Assembly (NCBI GenBank): GCA_002794735.1
Contig: NBAZ01000006.1
Location: 1,488,001-1,552,000 of the forward strand
Direction of reading: 5' to 3'
Length of the DNA stretch: 64,000 nucleotides
Source: Pyrrhoderma lamaoense
Taxonomy: Eukaryota; Basidiomycota; Agaricomycetes; Hymenochaetales; Hymenochaetaceae
The notes under the pieces were generated by a model. It searched no databases. It saw nothing but the letters and a program-made list of their open reading frames with translations, and was not told the origin of the DNA. Of the stretch, positions 13,027 through 23,500 are shown piece after piece (position 1 is the stretch's first letter; every line of letters starts with the position of its first letter). The position numbers and the translations under genes were made by a program.

Positions 13027-13751
13027 GCTTCTTGCACCTTATCATTCAATTTCTCTCTTTCAAATGCAAGGATCATGACGACGATATAATCATTCCTCAT
13101 CTCAGCATGGCTTATTATCGGACTTTTTCGTTTATCCCCACCTCCTTTACCCATACATCTTTAATGTTGTTATTTAAAAATATCACACTTTCGCTTCAAA
13201 ATAATGACACGGACGATTTACTATTATCACATCTTTTTTAGTTATTTCTCTCTCCTCTCTCTTTCTCTCTCTTTTATCTCGATTTCTATACATCCTTGTT
13301 GCCACTATCCTTCAAAGGTCCCTACCCCCTCCTCTTTTACTCTCTCTTCTTTCTTCTGAGTGCTTACTAAACTGGTTTGTTTCCTCTACGAACTTTATCC
13401 CTCACCATATATTATCATTCCCCCTTTTTCTCATGGACAGTTGGCATGCACGTACTGTAATCATAGGATGAAAAAAAAGAAAGGCATTAGATAAATATGC
13501 GTGAAGTTCATGTTAAGGTGTGATTCTGCCATCCCCGTTTGGGGTGTTATTTACTTGCAGGTTGTTAGAGACATTCTGTTGTGTTTACTGTGAGTATAAG
13601 AGGTATAAGGGTACAAAGTAATTTACAAAAGGAGAAGCATAAGGATATGAAAACAATGAGGTAATGATATAACTCATACACAAGGGTTGTTGATAGTACG
13701 CTGCGTAACGCAAAAAAGCCAGATTACCATAGTCCTCTAAACCCGGTTCAT
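13027..13751. other. Convergent 3' region of FKS1 and mis12, pyrimidine-rich
   Basis: A long C/T-rich tract (roughly 13226-13345, many CTCT and TTTC units) follows the FKS1 stop and probably belongs to its 3' UTR. No ORF with motifs is present. The mis12 gene ends at 13752 on the opposite strand, so the space serves two convergent terminators. Confidence 0.4.
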
Positions 13752-14826
13752 CTATGAAATGTCCATACTATCGTCTTCTTCTTCAGCGTCCTCTAGTTCC
13801 ATGGTAGATTTTAGTGCCTTTATATCGCTTTCTTCCGCTATACTAGCAGTATGCTCAACAATATTTCCGATTGTTGTATTCGGAGCAGGATTGGGATTGG
13901 ATGCTTTGGACTTTGCGATAAGCTGAGATACGGCCCAGTTGATGTATCCAGCACGATTTGTTTCCCACATACGCTTCCCGGGATCCGGAATAGGAGCTCC
14001 AACGGCCGTGTGCTCGATATGAGGTAGTGATGTAACATTATCGAAGAGTTCGTTGACGAGAGGAGGAAGAGTGGAGAGGGATTCCAGATACTGGCTTGGT
14101 CGACCTCTGATTCGGATGTGGAAGATGGAGATAGATATGAGAGCCGCTTGAGGTTACGTTCTGAGCGTGCTAATCCTACACGTGAGATGTGAACTGCTTT
14201 GTGATACATTCGCCTTAGTCGGCGTTGCTTTATTTCAAGAGTGGAGACGTGAGCTAGTGAAGCATGTGGTTTATCAGATAAAGGTAGCATACATTTTCAA
14301 TTTTCCTTCGTAGTTCTTCTATGTCTGCCATCAGCTCAGATTCTTCCTCTGGTCTTGCATTGAGGTCGAGACCACGCTGGTGCGGAGCAACAACAGGTAA
14401 GTCTGGAGGAAGTGCAAAGATGTTTCGCAGTGACCACGCCTCAAAGAAGTCGAACGCGATATCAGTATGAGATTCGAGAAGTGTAGAGAATGCGACTAGG
14501 CCTTGTTCGACGGCTTCCAGAGAGTCACGTTCGATTTCATCTTCGATTTCTTCCGTTGTTGCGCGAGCCTTCCCTTTCTGTTTTTCCCTCGCCTTTCGGA
14601 CAGCTTCAGCTTTAAGACGAGCTATACGGTCATCAGCCCAACGTTGCATGAAGGGTTCCAAGGCCTGTTGACATTGAATGATTGCGTCCGCCGCAGTGCC
14701 GATGATATCGTCTAGTAAGAGTTGAGGCGAAAAACCTAGTAGCTCTGGTACAAGAGTCGGATGCAAAAAATGAGAACTACCGGGCACTTGTTGGGCCTTC
14801 TTCTGAGTTTTTTTCTGATCCGCCAT
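13752..14826 (-). CDS. mis12: Kinetochore protein Mis12/Mtw1
   Basis: This is the Mis12/MIND-complex subunit that links the inner kinetochore to Ndc80. The N-terminal exon has the family signature: LVPELLGFSPQLLLDDIIGT, then AADAIIQCQQALEPFMQRW, an Arg/Lys-rich helix, ERDSLEAVEQGLVAFSTLLE and the helix ELMADIEELRRKIEN. Later parts carry heptad-like stretches (TLEIKQRRLRRMYHKAV, LARSERNLKRLSYLSP) and an acidic C-terminus ending EEEDDSMDIS. The ATG at 14826 was preferred over an in-frame ATG six codons upstream because MADQKK fits better. A short GT-AG intron follows RRKIEN, but the next exon joins one base out of phase. A second one-base loss near 14090 is needed to pass from VDQAS to YLESLSTLPPLVNELFDN. 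Both fit the one-base losses seen elsewhere in the window. It is divergent to RPB9 with about 255 bases between starts. Confidence 0.8.
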
Positions 14827-15082
14827 CCCTCTGATGATTAACACTACTTATAGAAAACCGATGTAAATCTGTTAATGACTGTTGGAGCAGTTGTGATTGC
14901 ACGGTCAGTCACAAAATTCGAGACGCGTTATTGTCCTATGTTTGCATTTTTTCTACTAAAAGAATATTTATCTCACGAATGACATAATCCAGTACTACCT
15001 TCAGTATAGATCAAGTCTAGACTTATTATTCTTGACTAACATCCATCTTTCCTCGCAACAGTCTTCACAAGACAACTTGACT

Positions 15083-15605
15083 ATGGCATCTCTTCACTTC
15101 TGCTCGGAATGTAACAATATGTTGTACCCGAAGGCAGACCAAACTCGCCAGGTTTTGGTCTATGCCTGCCGCATCTGTCCATATGACGAAATTGGTTCAA
15201 ACTCTTGTGTATATCGAAATGACTTGCTGACGGTCACAAAGTTGGTACTCTTATAATATATAACTATACTAGAACCTATAACTCGTATTGATGCTTAAAA
15301 TTGTCTGTCCCGTCTATGTCCCGTGTTCCAGGGAACAAGTAGGAGTTATCACGGACCTTGGTTCAGACCCAACACTTGCTCATTCATCAATGCATCCATG
15401 TCCTCAGTGTGGTAAACAAGAGTTAGTAACAAATTATTCCATCAACCACCTCTAGGATACTAAATGTTTCTTTTTCTAAAGCTCTGTGGTTTTCCAAGAT
15501 CAATCAAAACGACGTGAAACCCGCATGATCCTCTTTTATGTCTGTACTGGATGTAATCATGCCTTTACTGATCCAAATCTGAAAGAAGGACGTTCGGACT
15601 ATTAG
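15083..15605 (+). CDS. RPB9: RNA polymerase II subunit Rpb9
   Basis: Rpb9 is the small zinc-ribbon subunit of RNA polymerase II, involved in start-site choice and fidelity. Three exons: 15083-15240, 15332-15421 and 15482-15605. The protein starts MASLHFCSECNNMLYPKADQ, continues YACRICPYDEIGSNSCVYRN, DLLTVTKEQVGVITDLGSDP and CPQCGKQDSVVFQDQSKRRE, and ends FYVCTGCNHAFTDPNLKEGR SDY. The four CxxC pairs form the two zinc ribbons (C-SE-C, C-RI-C, C-PQ-C, C-TG-C). Both introns are GT-AG and join in frame, and the length (about 123 aa) fits the family. No frame damage is seen. Confidence 0.94.
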
Positions 15606-16062
15606 AAGGCGCCTTCCCTTGAGGACCTTACATTCACGGTTGGAAAACGCCTGCGTCAAACAAAATTTTGGACCATACACTTGTCATCTATCGCTTGCCT
15701 TGGCACTCCATTGCGACCTCTGGGATATACTAATATATATCTCTGAAGTAAAATCCACACATTGAAAATGTCGTTTTTCAGCTCCCAAACTCATGCTCTC
15801 CTAAATGAAGAAGAGACATAGGTCAATTGCGGACTGGCTCATAATAGGATTCCTAATTTATTCATTCTGTATACATAGTTATCATATCTCAGCTAATCTG
15901 TTGGGAAAGAATCACCACCCTTGATTTTGTGTAATTTGAGAGTCCTTGACTTCATATGTTGGATTTTGTGTGCTTATATATAAGAATAAATAAGTACTAT
16001 TGAATTTGTGAAGACCATATTGACGCGCGTGCCAATAGCTTGTTCCAACCACCTTCCTATCA
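15606..16062. other. Intergenic stretch, no gene seen
   Basis: This is AT-rich sequence between RPB9 and the NOSIP-like gene. It carries the RPB9 terminator and the promoter of the next gene. Nothing else is supported. Confidence 0.4.
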
Positions 16063-17476
16063 ATGACAAAACATAGCAAAAACAATACTGCATCTTCTAT
16101 ATTTTCATACCATGAATACAAACGTTTGAATTACGGTACCCAAAGAGTGAGTTCTATGCACAGAAATGTTAGTTACAAAGTCATATTGAGCAACGGGTTA
16201 GCAACGCCTGGGAAATGAGTCAATGCGACCATATGATGCCTGTGCCCTTTGCTTACAGAAAGCAAGAGATCCTGTCGCGTGTACTTCCGGCCATCTGTTC
16301 TGCAAGGAATGTGTCTATACAGATCTTTGTACGTATGTCGAGCGAGAAAATAAACCGATACCTTTCGCACTGACATCATGCTTTTGTTTCTATTCCAAAT
16401 AACTCGATAGTGTCTCAGAAAAAGGACATTAAGCGCCAAAAGGCAAAGTTAGAAGCACTTAAGAAGGAGGCTGAAGAAGAGAGACAACGAGCTCAAGCGG
16501 AAGCACGAGCCCGTGTACTCAAGGAGTTTGAGCGTGGACAGCTTGGTCTCGGGCAGGGTGGTGTAGCTACGACGAAGGAAAGGGTAACTAGTGAAGAGAA
16601 GTCAAAAACTTCTGAAGAGATATCTTCGAATCAGGAAGATAACACTAGCTCGGAGTGTTCGTATTCCGTTCCTAATCTATACGCTATTTGAGATTAATGT
16701 GACTTCCTTAGCCAGAGGGACGAAAAGAAAAGCAGATGAGCTTGCTCTCTCTTCGTTTTCTTCTGAACGGATTGAAGCACTAGCAGTAGAAGCAGAAGCA
16801 TCTGCTCTTGAACGCATAAAGGCCGATCAAGCTGAAGCTTTAAAAGCAAAACTACCAGATTTCTGGCTGCCATCCCTCACTCCAACATACACAGGTGGTC
16901 CTGGAGGTATTCCTCGAGATCTTAAAGATGTCAAAGTCGTTACAACATGTAGAGGAGGTAAAGATGTACACGAAATTTCGTGAGTGACAAAGCTTGCTCC
17001 TTCTTTCCCCCTCTCATCCAGCTTGATTAGGTTGAAATCTCTTATACCAGTTGAGTTTACGTATCCCAAGGAGCTGCCACCAGATGTGAAGAATGAAGCG
17101 GACCGGCGAGATGCAATATGTCCGTCCTGTAAAAAGGGTCTTTCAAACAATACTTTTAAATTCTGTGAGCATCAACTTCTTGGCCTTCGCAATCACAGCC
17201 TCATAAATCAAACTCGTTTACTACTAGTAATGAGTTCGTGTTCACATGTTGTATGTAAGACATGTACGGACACACTTGTGAGGCCTAGTTCACAATGCGT
17301 TGTGTGCGACAGCCCTACACCAAAAGAAAAAATAATAGAGCTGCAGCGCGAAGGTATTGATTTCTCTCTAGGACATTCATAACAGCATATAACAAGTTTT
17401 CTCTCATGTAGGTACTGGTTTTGCGGGTGGTGGACTTGCGGAGACATCAAAAACTGGTGTCGCCTTTCAAGGTTGA
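16063..17476 (+). CDS. NOSIP-type U-box/RING protein (nitric oxide synthase-interacting protein homologue)
   Basis: The start ATG at 16063 gives MTKHSKNNTASSIFSYHEYK then RLNYGTQR, the conserved NOSIP N-terminus. After an intron, QRLGNESMRPYDACALCLQK and ARDPVACTSGHLFCKECVYT form the first U-box/RING half. A charged coiled coil follows (SQKKDIKRQKAKLEALKKEA and on), then a nuclear-localisation-like GTKRKADEL, PDFWLPSLTPTYTGG, and LKSLIPVEFTYPKELPPDVK. The second half has ICPSCKKGLSNNTFKFLMSS and CSHVVCKTCTDTLVRPSSQC, ending in EGTGFAGGGLAETSK. Introns follow TQR, YTDL, SSE, HEI, KF and QRE; all are GT-AG and in frame, the shortest about 42 nt. Animal homologues act as E3 ligases and splicing-associated nuclear proteins; the fungal role is less clear. 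No frame damage. Confidence 0.9.
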
Positions 17477-17598
17477 ATCGTCGCTCTTTAATTTTTATAA
17501 TATAAGATGTTCACACACATATATATGTTGAGAAAGATACTCAAGCAGTTGAAGGAGTAAGCGTATGTTTAGATGACTATGAAGTTCTGAAGACAAAA

Positions 17599-17682
17599 AG
17601 GCAATACCAGGGTTCGAACCTGGGTTTCGGGAAGATAGACTCAAATCAAAATCCCGAGTGATGACCACTACACTATATTGCC
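17599..17682 (-). tRNA. tRNA-Gln (anticodon TTG), 12-nt intron
   Basis: On the minus strand the acceptor arms GGCAATA and TATTGCC pair over 7 bp. The D-arm region reads GTGTAGTGGTCATCAC (A box) and the T arm contains GGTTCGAACCC (B box). The anticodon stem CGGGA/TCCCG encloses TTTTGA, a 12-nt intron and the closing T, giving anticodon TTG (Gln). The intron lies one base 3' of the anticodon, the standard eukaryotic position. All stems are intact, so the gene looks functional. Confidence 0.93.
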
Positions 17683-18455
17683 TCTTAAATAATTTGTATT
17701 ATACAATTCCTGGATGGAATTATCAGGCAACCACCTCTATACATATACTGAATTAGCCTACTTGAACCTCTAATTATACACAAAAGTCTTTCTCGTGCTC
17801 TCACTTATGAGTGCACACCCTCTTACATCAGATATATAATAATCCACCAAATAATAGAGTATGCGCGAAAACCATCAATTTTTTTGATACACTGATGATG
17901 GTAATGTGTATGACATTTTCTTGCTAGTGTGCGAACCTTTGCGGTTGCAATCTGTAGAATATAGATAAAAAACACATATGTTTGCTTGTAGTAAATGCCA
18001 CTCCTATGCAAACAGCAGCATGTATAGCTCTTATGCACATACCTTTCAAACTCGCATTATTATTAATTTTTTCATCTTGAATCCTACTACTGGAGGTTCT
18101 ATATGCATACTAGCCCTTGCTAACTGTCTCCCGCGACTTTGACATAGATACGATGCATGTTTTGATATGACAAAAATGCAAAACATGTTGATTTCTAGCA
18201 TTCTTGTACCAAAGCTATTCAGACATTGCATTTGCACTATTCGGTTTTGCACTGGCATTACAAAACAACTGGATATATTACCGATTTTCATTGGAAAGTT
18301 GTTCAATTCCAGGTATTGCCTATGCATAGTAGGCTCACGGGTTGAGCTGTTTTGAAATGTGACATCTACAAAGTAAAGATACATGCGTGATATAAGAAGC
18401 ATGGATATATCCATGACCCTACACCAGCAACTACTATTCTGAGATTTTTAGGAAG
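17683..18455. other. Intergenic stretch, no gene seen
   Basis: This is AT-rich sequence with short ORFs on both strands that overlap each other (18046-18414 minus, 18167-18355 plus) and show no motifs. It presumably contains the promoter of the 107-aa gene. Confidence 0.35.
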
Positions 18456-18981
18456 ATGAGTCTCAACTTGAAAAAGGGCCTCTCGGCACTCACACGTAAA
18501 AAAGGTATGATCGATAGTGTAACTGCATCACGCATTTACAGTAACGACTCTCCTAACTAACGCGAATTATAATAAACAGAAGCACCATCTCCCGCGCCGG
18601 GTACGATCGAGGCAGCTCAGGCGGGTAAGTATGAGCTTCTTCCTTTCTAACTGGTGTTGATGCTGAGAACTTACCCTTTGTGAGTAAGATTGGAAGAGTA
18701 AAGTGCAAGGTACCTTGACCTTCAGTGTTAAATCTGGCGTGGACCAGTCTAAGAAACCTTATGTTTGTTACTTCTGTATGTGCCTCTCCCTCACATTATT
18801 CTGCATGCGCATAAAGTCTGACAAGTAATTGAATACAGGCAAATATGGAAAGGGTGTGGATAGTCAAACGCAAGTGATCACAATTTCCGGTAATAAAACG
18901 GAAAGTGAGAAAGTAGCGATATTCAATCGGAAAATTAAAGACTACATTGAGGCGCATTCCATTCCGGTAAATCAGAATTAA
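18456..18981 (+). CDS. Orphan 107-aa protein, four exons
   Basis: Four exons join cleanly with GT-AG introns: 18456-18504, 18580-18624, 18689-18775 and 18839-18981. The product starts MSLNLKKGLSALTRKKEAPS, continues DWKSKVQGTLTFSVKSGVDQ and ends NRKIKDYIEAHSIPVNQN. I recognise no family. A basic N-terminus is followed by a strand-rich segment (GTLTFSV, PYVCYFC) and then an amphipathic helix (ESEKVAIFNRKIKDYIEAHS). The last intron is phase 1 and splits the strand part from the helix part. The same order and phase occur in each unit of the large repeat-domain gene about 1.5 kb downstream, so it could be a single-unit relative, though sequence identity is weak. No signal peptide is seen. Confidence 0.5.
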
Positions 18982-19291
18982 GACAGTATAACAATACATG
19001 TAGTATGATGTTTACACACTCGCGTATATATAGTAATATACACCATTTAATAGCTCATATTCCATATACAATATTAGAAATTATCTAGCTACCGGCCCAA
19101 AAAAATTATGTGCACGAAGAACAAATATTCGTTGAAAAATCAAAACTGAGAATCCGCGACATGATGAACAATCAAGTGGATATTAGTAATAAAGCAAATA
19201 GGGACAAACATACATTGAGGAAACACACTACACAAAAGAAGTTTGCTGCTCAAAACTCCGACATCTCTTTGTGCCACCCTCAGCGTAAAAA

Positions 19292-19889
19292 ATGGTTTGT
19301 ATAGTCTATATTCTCATGTTTTCAATCTATATATCCATATTATGGCTGAATTAACAGCTGGAATCTGCAATATTGCGTTGGATTGTTGGAAACATATAGG
19401 ATGACGGTGTACATGCTAACATTTGCATTCATATCTAGGCATCCATTGACCTCGCAACTTCGTACGCGGCTCTCATCCTTGCTGATGACGGTATCGAAAT
19501 CACTGTGCGTAACTTTCTCACTCCTCGGATATACCTAACTTGACTGAATGCTTATACTCATAGGCTGACAAAATTCTTGCCTTAACCGGTGCCGCTTCAG
19601 TAGAAGTTGAGCCAATCTGGGCTTCATTACTTGCAAAAGCCCTTGAAGGCAAGGATGTCAAGGAACTCCTTTCAAATATTGGTTCTGGAGGTGGTGCCCC
19701 GGTGGCAGTAGCTGCTGGTAGTGCTCCCGCTGCTGGCGGGGCCGCTGAGGCACCTAAAGAGGAGGAGAAGGAAGAGGAGAAGGAAGAGAGTGACGACGAC
19801 ATGGTGCGTGAATGGCATATGATCACATATGATAGGCTACTTGGGACTCATCATTTCCTCTCGTATAGGGTTTCGGACTCTTCGACTAA
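19292..19889 (+). CDS. RPP1: 60S acidic ribosomal protein P1
   Basis: This is the stalk protein P1, which binds P0 and recruits elongation factors. The ATG alone forms exon 1 (19292-19294). After a 144-nt intron the second exon starts at 19439 and gives [22 protein letters not shown]. After a further intron, [20 protein letters not shown] and [20 protein letters not shown] follow, then the Ala-rich hinge and the acidic [11 protein letters not shown] final intron separates M from the universal C-terminal GFGLFD. The splice pattern and C-terminal tail leave little doubt. No frame damage is seen. Confidence 0.94.
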
Positions 19890-20515
19890 TTTCTTTCTCA
19901 CACCTCTGTTGTTATCATGGTTCCCTCATCACATTTTACCGCTCACGCACCTGCATATTTTTTCCGAGCTGTATTTGTCTAGCCCTTGTGCAAAATACAA
20001 ATTACAAAAAACCGATATGTTGTGAAGTTTTTTTTAATCGAGCTCATGCCGTCAAAACAATAGAACTCTGAGATTGTATAATCAATTGTTGTTACTAACT
20101 ACAAGGTATATCTACGTCCATGCTCTAGGGCCCCTTAACTTGATTAGCTATCACACGAAAAATGGGTGCTAACTTGTGGTGAATCCACAAATGCCTAATT
20201 GGAGTAACTTTGCAAAGTTATGATTAAAATTCAGATCATCGGCAAGTCACATTATACTGTGCTCAGAGCTCTTTTGAGACACAGTTTTCATATCGTAATA
20301 CACCAATCACACAATGTACAACATCAATACATCTGATTACGACAAATTTTATAAGTTTGAATTTGACGTATGCTATAAACTCTAATTCCTCTCTTATCAC
20401 CGACCACAACTTTGCCTGTGATCAGTGAAGATGAAGTTTGCGCCAAATAAGAGCATAAGTATGCAAGATCTCCTTCTCAGAATCGTTGTCAATTCTTCGC
20501 CCACGACTTTACACT
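19890..20515. other. Intergenic stretch, no gene seen
   Basis: AT-rich sequence between P1 and the repeat-domain gene. Open frames here run out of the P1 last exon or are short. Nothing else is supported. Confidence 0.4.
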
Positions 20516-23500
20516 ATGCCTGCATGGTCTGGCATGCGAAGACGATTTTTGAAGGTTCGGAAACATCCCAGTTCCAAGCCAGAAGGAAGACCCTCCTCAA
20601 ATCATGATACCTCTTCTCGACCCCCAGTGAGCTCATCCGCAGGACAAAATGATGGAACATCTAATCCTGGACAATTAAGTACTATACGTAACAAAATTAC
20701 TAGTGGAAGTCGACGAAGCAGGATTAGCGCCAAGTCGAGTCGTCCTAGTGTTAGTCAAAACACCCAGGCGCGGTCAAGTCGTAACAGTTCTAACTCAAGT
20801 CAGGCAAAACCTCGAATCACACCGGGAACTGCGAGGCCGATTTCGATAGCTTCATCCGCATCGGCCAATAGTATCGTTTCACAATACAATTATCCCGAGC
20901 TACCCTATGGGTGGAAGGAAGCAATCGAAAGCTCAGAAAAATACTCGTTCAAGAAGATTAGATACAGTGGGTTGCCTATACTATATAGTCTAGTCGAGGT
21001 TGTTATACTCAAAACCTGATTTTTGCTATGATCTATTCAATAGTCATGTATGATCACTATCCGGGTGCCAGATTGGCATTCCTCCGCGATGATATCAGCG
21101 AACCCGCTGAGACTTGGAGAGTAAAGTGTAAGTGTTGAATTTATCCTATATTCCCCTTTTTCACTTAACTCAAGAACTCGTCTAGTTGACCATCCTACTC
21201 GCACTATATTTCTTGAGCGATATACTCTTGCGGACTTGTTGAACGAGCTCGAGAAGCAGCTCCGATTCTTAGAAGTAGGTAAAGATGAACCAGAGTTTCG
21301 AAAACTATATACGAGTAAGCAGAGCCTACAACAGAATCTAATTCGATGCTCACCATGTTAAAAACAGAACTTCATACTAGAATTGATAAAAATGCGGTAG
21401 TATACTTCAAGGAGGGCGAAAAACATGAAACTTTCAAGAATAAGAAGTATCTTTTACAAGGTGACACTTTTGAGTTTACTTTGATCAGTTGTATATGTTT
21501 CTGAGGAGGATTTCTTGCTAGCTCGATACAACGGAAACTTCTGGACTGTCGCACATAATAAGAAAGCAAATGCTATTAATGACATGATAGAGCATCTAGA
21601 TTACACGGAAATACGGTATAAACCATCTCCAAATGTTGATATGAAAAACCTTGTCTGGACAAAGCTGAAAACATGTAAGTTGATGAAACTCATGGGTAAT
21701 TTCAATTTATGTATATGTTTCTCACTTTTTTAAGTGATGGTTTTTTACTATGGTGGATCTACATCTTATGGTGGGAAAAGCAAAAACGGAAGATGCAGAC
21801 TCTTTTATAAAAAGGTACAGGAAATGGAAGGAAAAAGTATTAAAAAGGTGTTTTATATCAAATGTGAGAAAGTCGTTTCGTTAGTATTTTGTGGTTCTTA
21901 TCTTACTATCTATATACAGTGGCCGACATCAGAGAGGGTAAAATGTTCGAGTACTCGGCCAGTACTCTTGATGAAGCAGCAATCAAGCTAGAGCAAGTGA
22001 TGGATAGATACAAGAGTGAAAAGGCCGATCTACTTATGTGTCATCCTATAGAAAAACCTGATTTTTATGTGGGAGCAAATGATCTTCAGGAACATGCTTG
22101 GTGTAAGGTTACACAAGAGGATAGAGAAATAGAAAATGGCGTATTCAAACTTTCTCTTAATAGTGCGTGCACCCCCGGTGGTATACCAGATAACACCTAA
22201 TTAACATTTGATTGTCAGAGATAGCAAGAAGAAAAATGGATGTAGAAATATATTATGGGAGAACTCGAAGTGGCTGGCTTATCAAAGGTAGTGTCCTGTT
22301 AGTCTTCTCATCGGAAGCTAGCTCAGATGTTCTGTTAGTTGTCGAGAATAGAGAAAATGGGCTAGAGATAGCGAGGGAAGGGGGACAAACTCTGAGCGAG
22401 GCTCAAATAAAGCTGTATCATTCACTTGACTTCAAAGAAATAAGACCGGATGACAATACATTCCGGGCAGTATGTATTAGTAAGTCAAGATAGTATACCT
22501 TTACGATTTTCTACTAATGAAACTTTAGAATTACAGAAGAAGAGCGAAACAGCCCGGTTATTTTTACGAAAGGATACATCAAACCGATATTTTCGCCATA
22601 ATGTCTATATTCTAAAAAGTAAGTAATACGGACAAATCAATCAGCTTTTCTCCGCCTTGTTGATTCATATGATTAAGTCTATCACCCAACGCTGGGGTTC
22701 CAGTTTATAGACAGAACAAAGGAAAAAGTCGCGGAGAAAATGTCCGAACATCTGACATTCAAAGAATTCCCGACAGATCGAGAGGCTATCGCTTCAGTAC
22801 TTAGGCTTAACATTAATTATAAGCTGGTATTACTAGATCAGATACTAGAAAGTGGGTGTTTCATTATATTTCGATGTCCCATGACCTTACGATGACTTTA
22901 TTAGTTATGCACTTATTCGGAACTGCGAGGCTATTTTATAAATTCCAGGCCGGTTCACATGTGTTTAAAGGTACTTGTTATCCAGAGTAACAGAATAAAC
23001 TGAACTCTAACGCTTTAGTAGTTGATCATCCGATCTGGGGTATAAGAGCAGAACAGAGCGGTCCAATTTTAGAGCAAGTATTGAGTGCACTTCTTGGTCA
23101 AATGAAAATAGCGATAAATGATGAAGATGGGCAAAAATTGCTGTTTGAAGTGGACTTTATGAAGAGCAGTAGAGTTTTTAAGCCAGATTTCCCAGACACT
23201 AGTGCTTGGATACCGGCGGATGACAAGAAACTTGACAGAGTTTTCCTACCCTTGATAAGAGGTGAGTATTCATAACACAATTTTGAAGGTTTGACATGCT
23301 GAACTGTTGTAGAACTATACAGATACTATAGTAGAAAAAAGGATATATCTGGTTATGGTCTTTATTATATGAAAAAAGGCTTAATATGGCGTCTTAAAAG
23401 TATGTATTTTGTATTTATGAGCCAAACGGTTTAATAACACGGCAACTCTACTCAGTCGAGCAAAAACATAAACATAAGAATGAAACGAGTGTACTTATTG

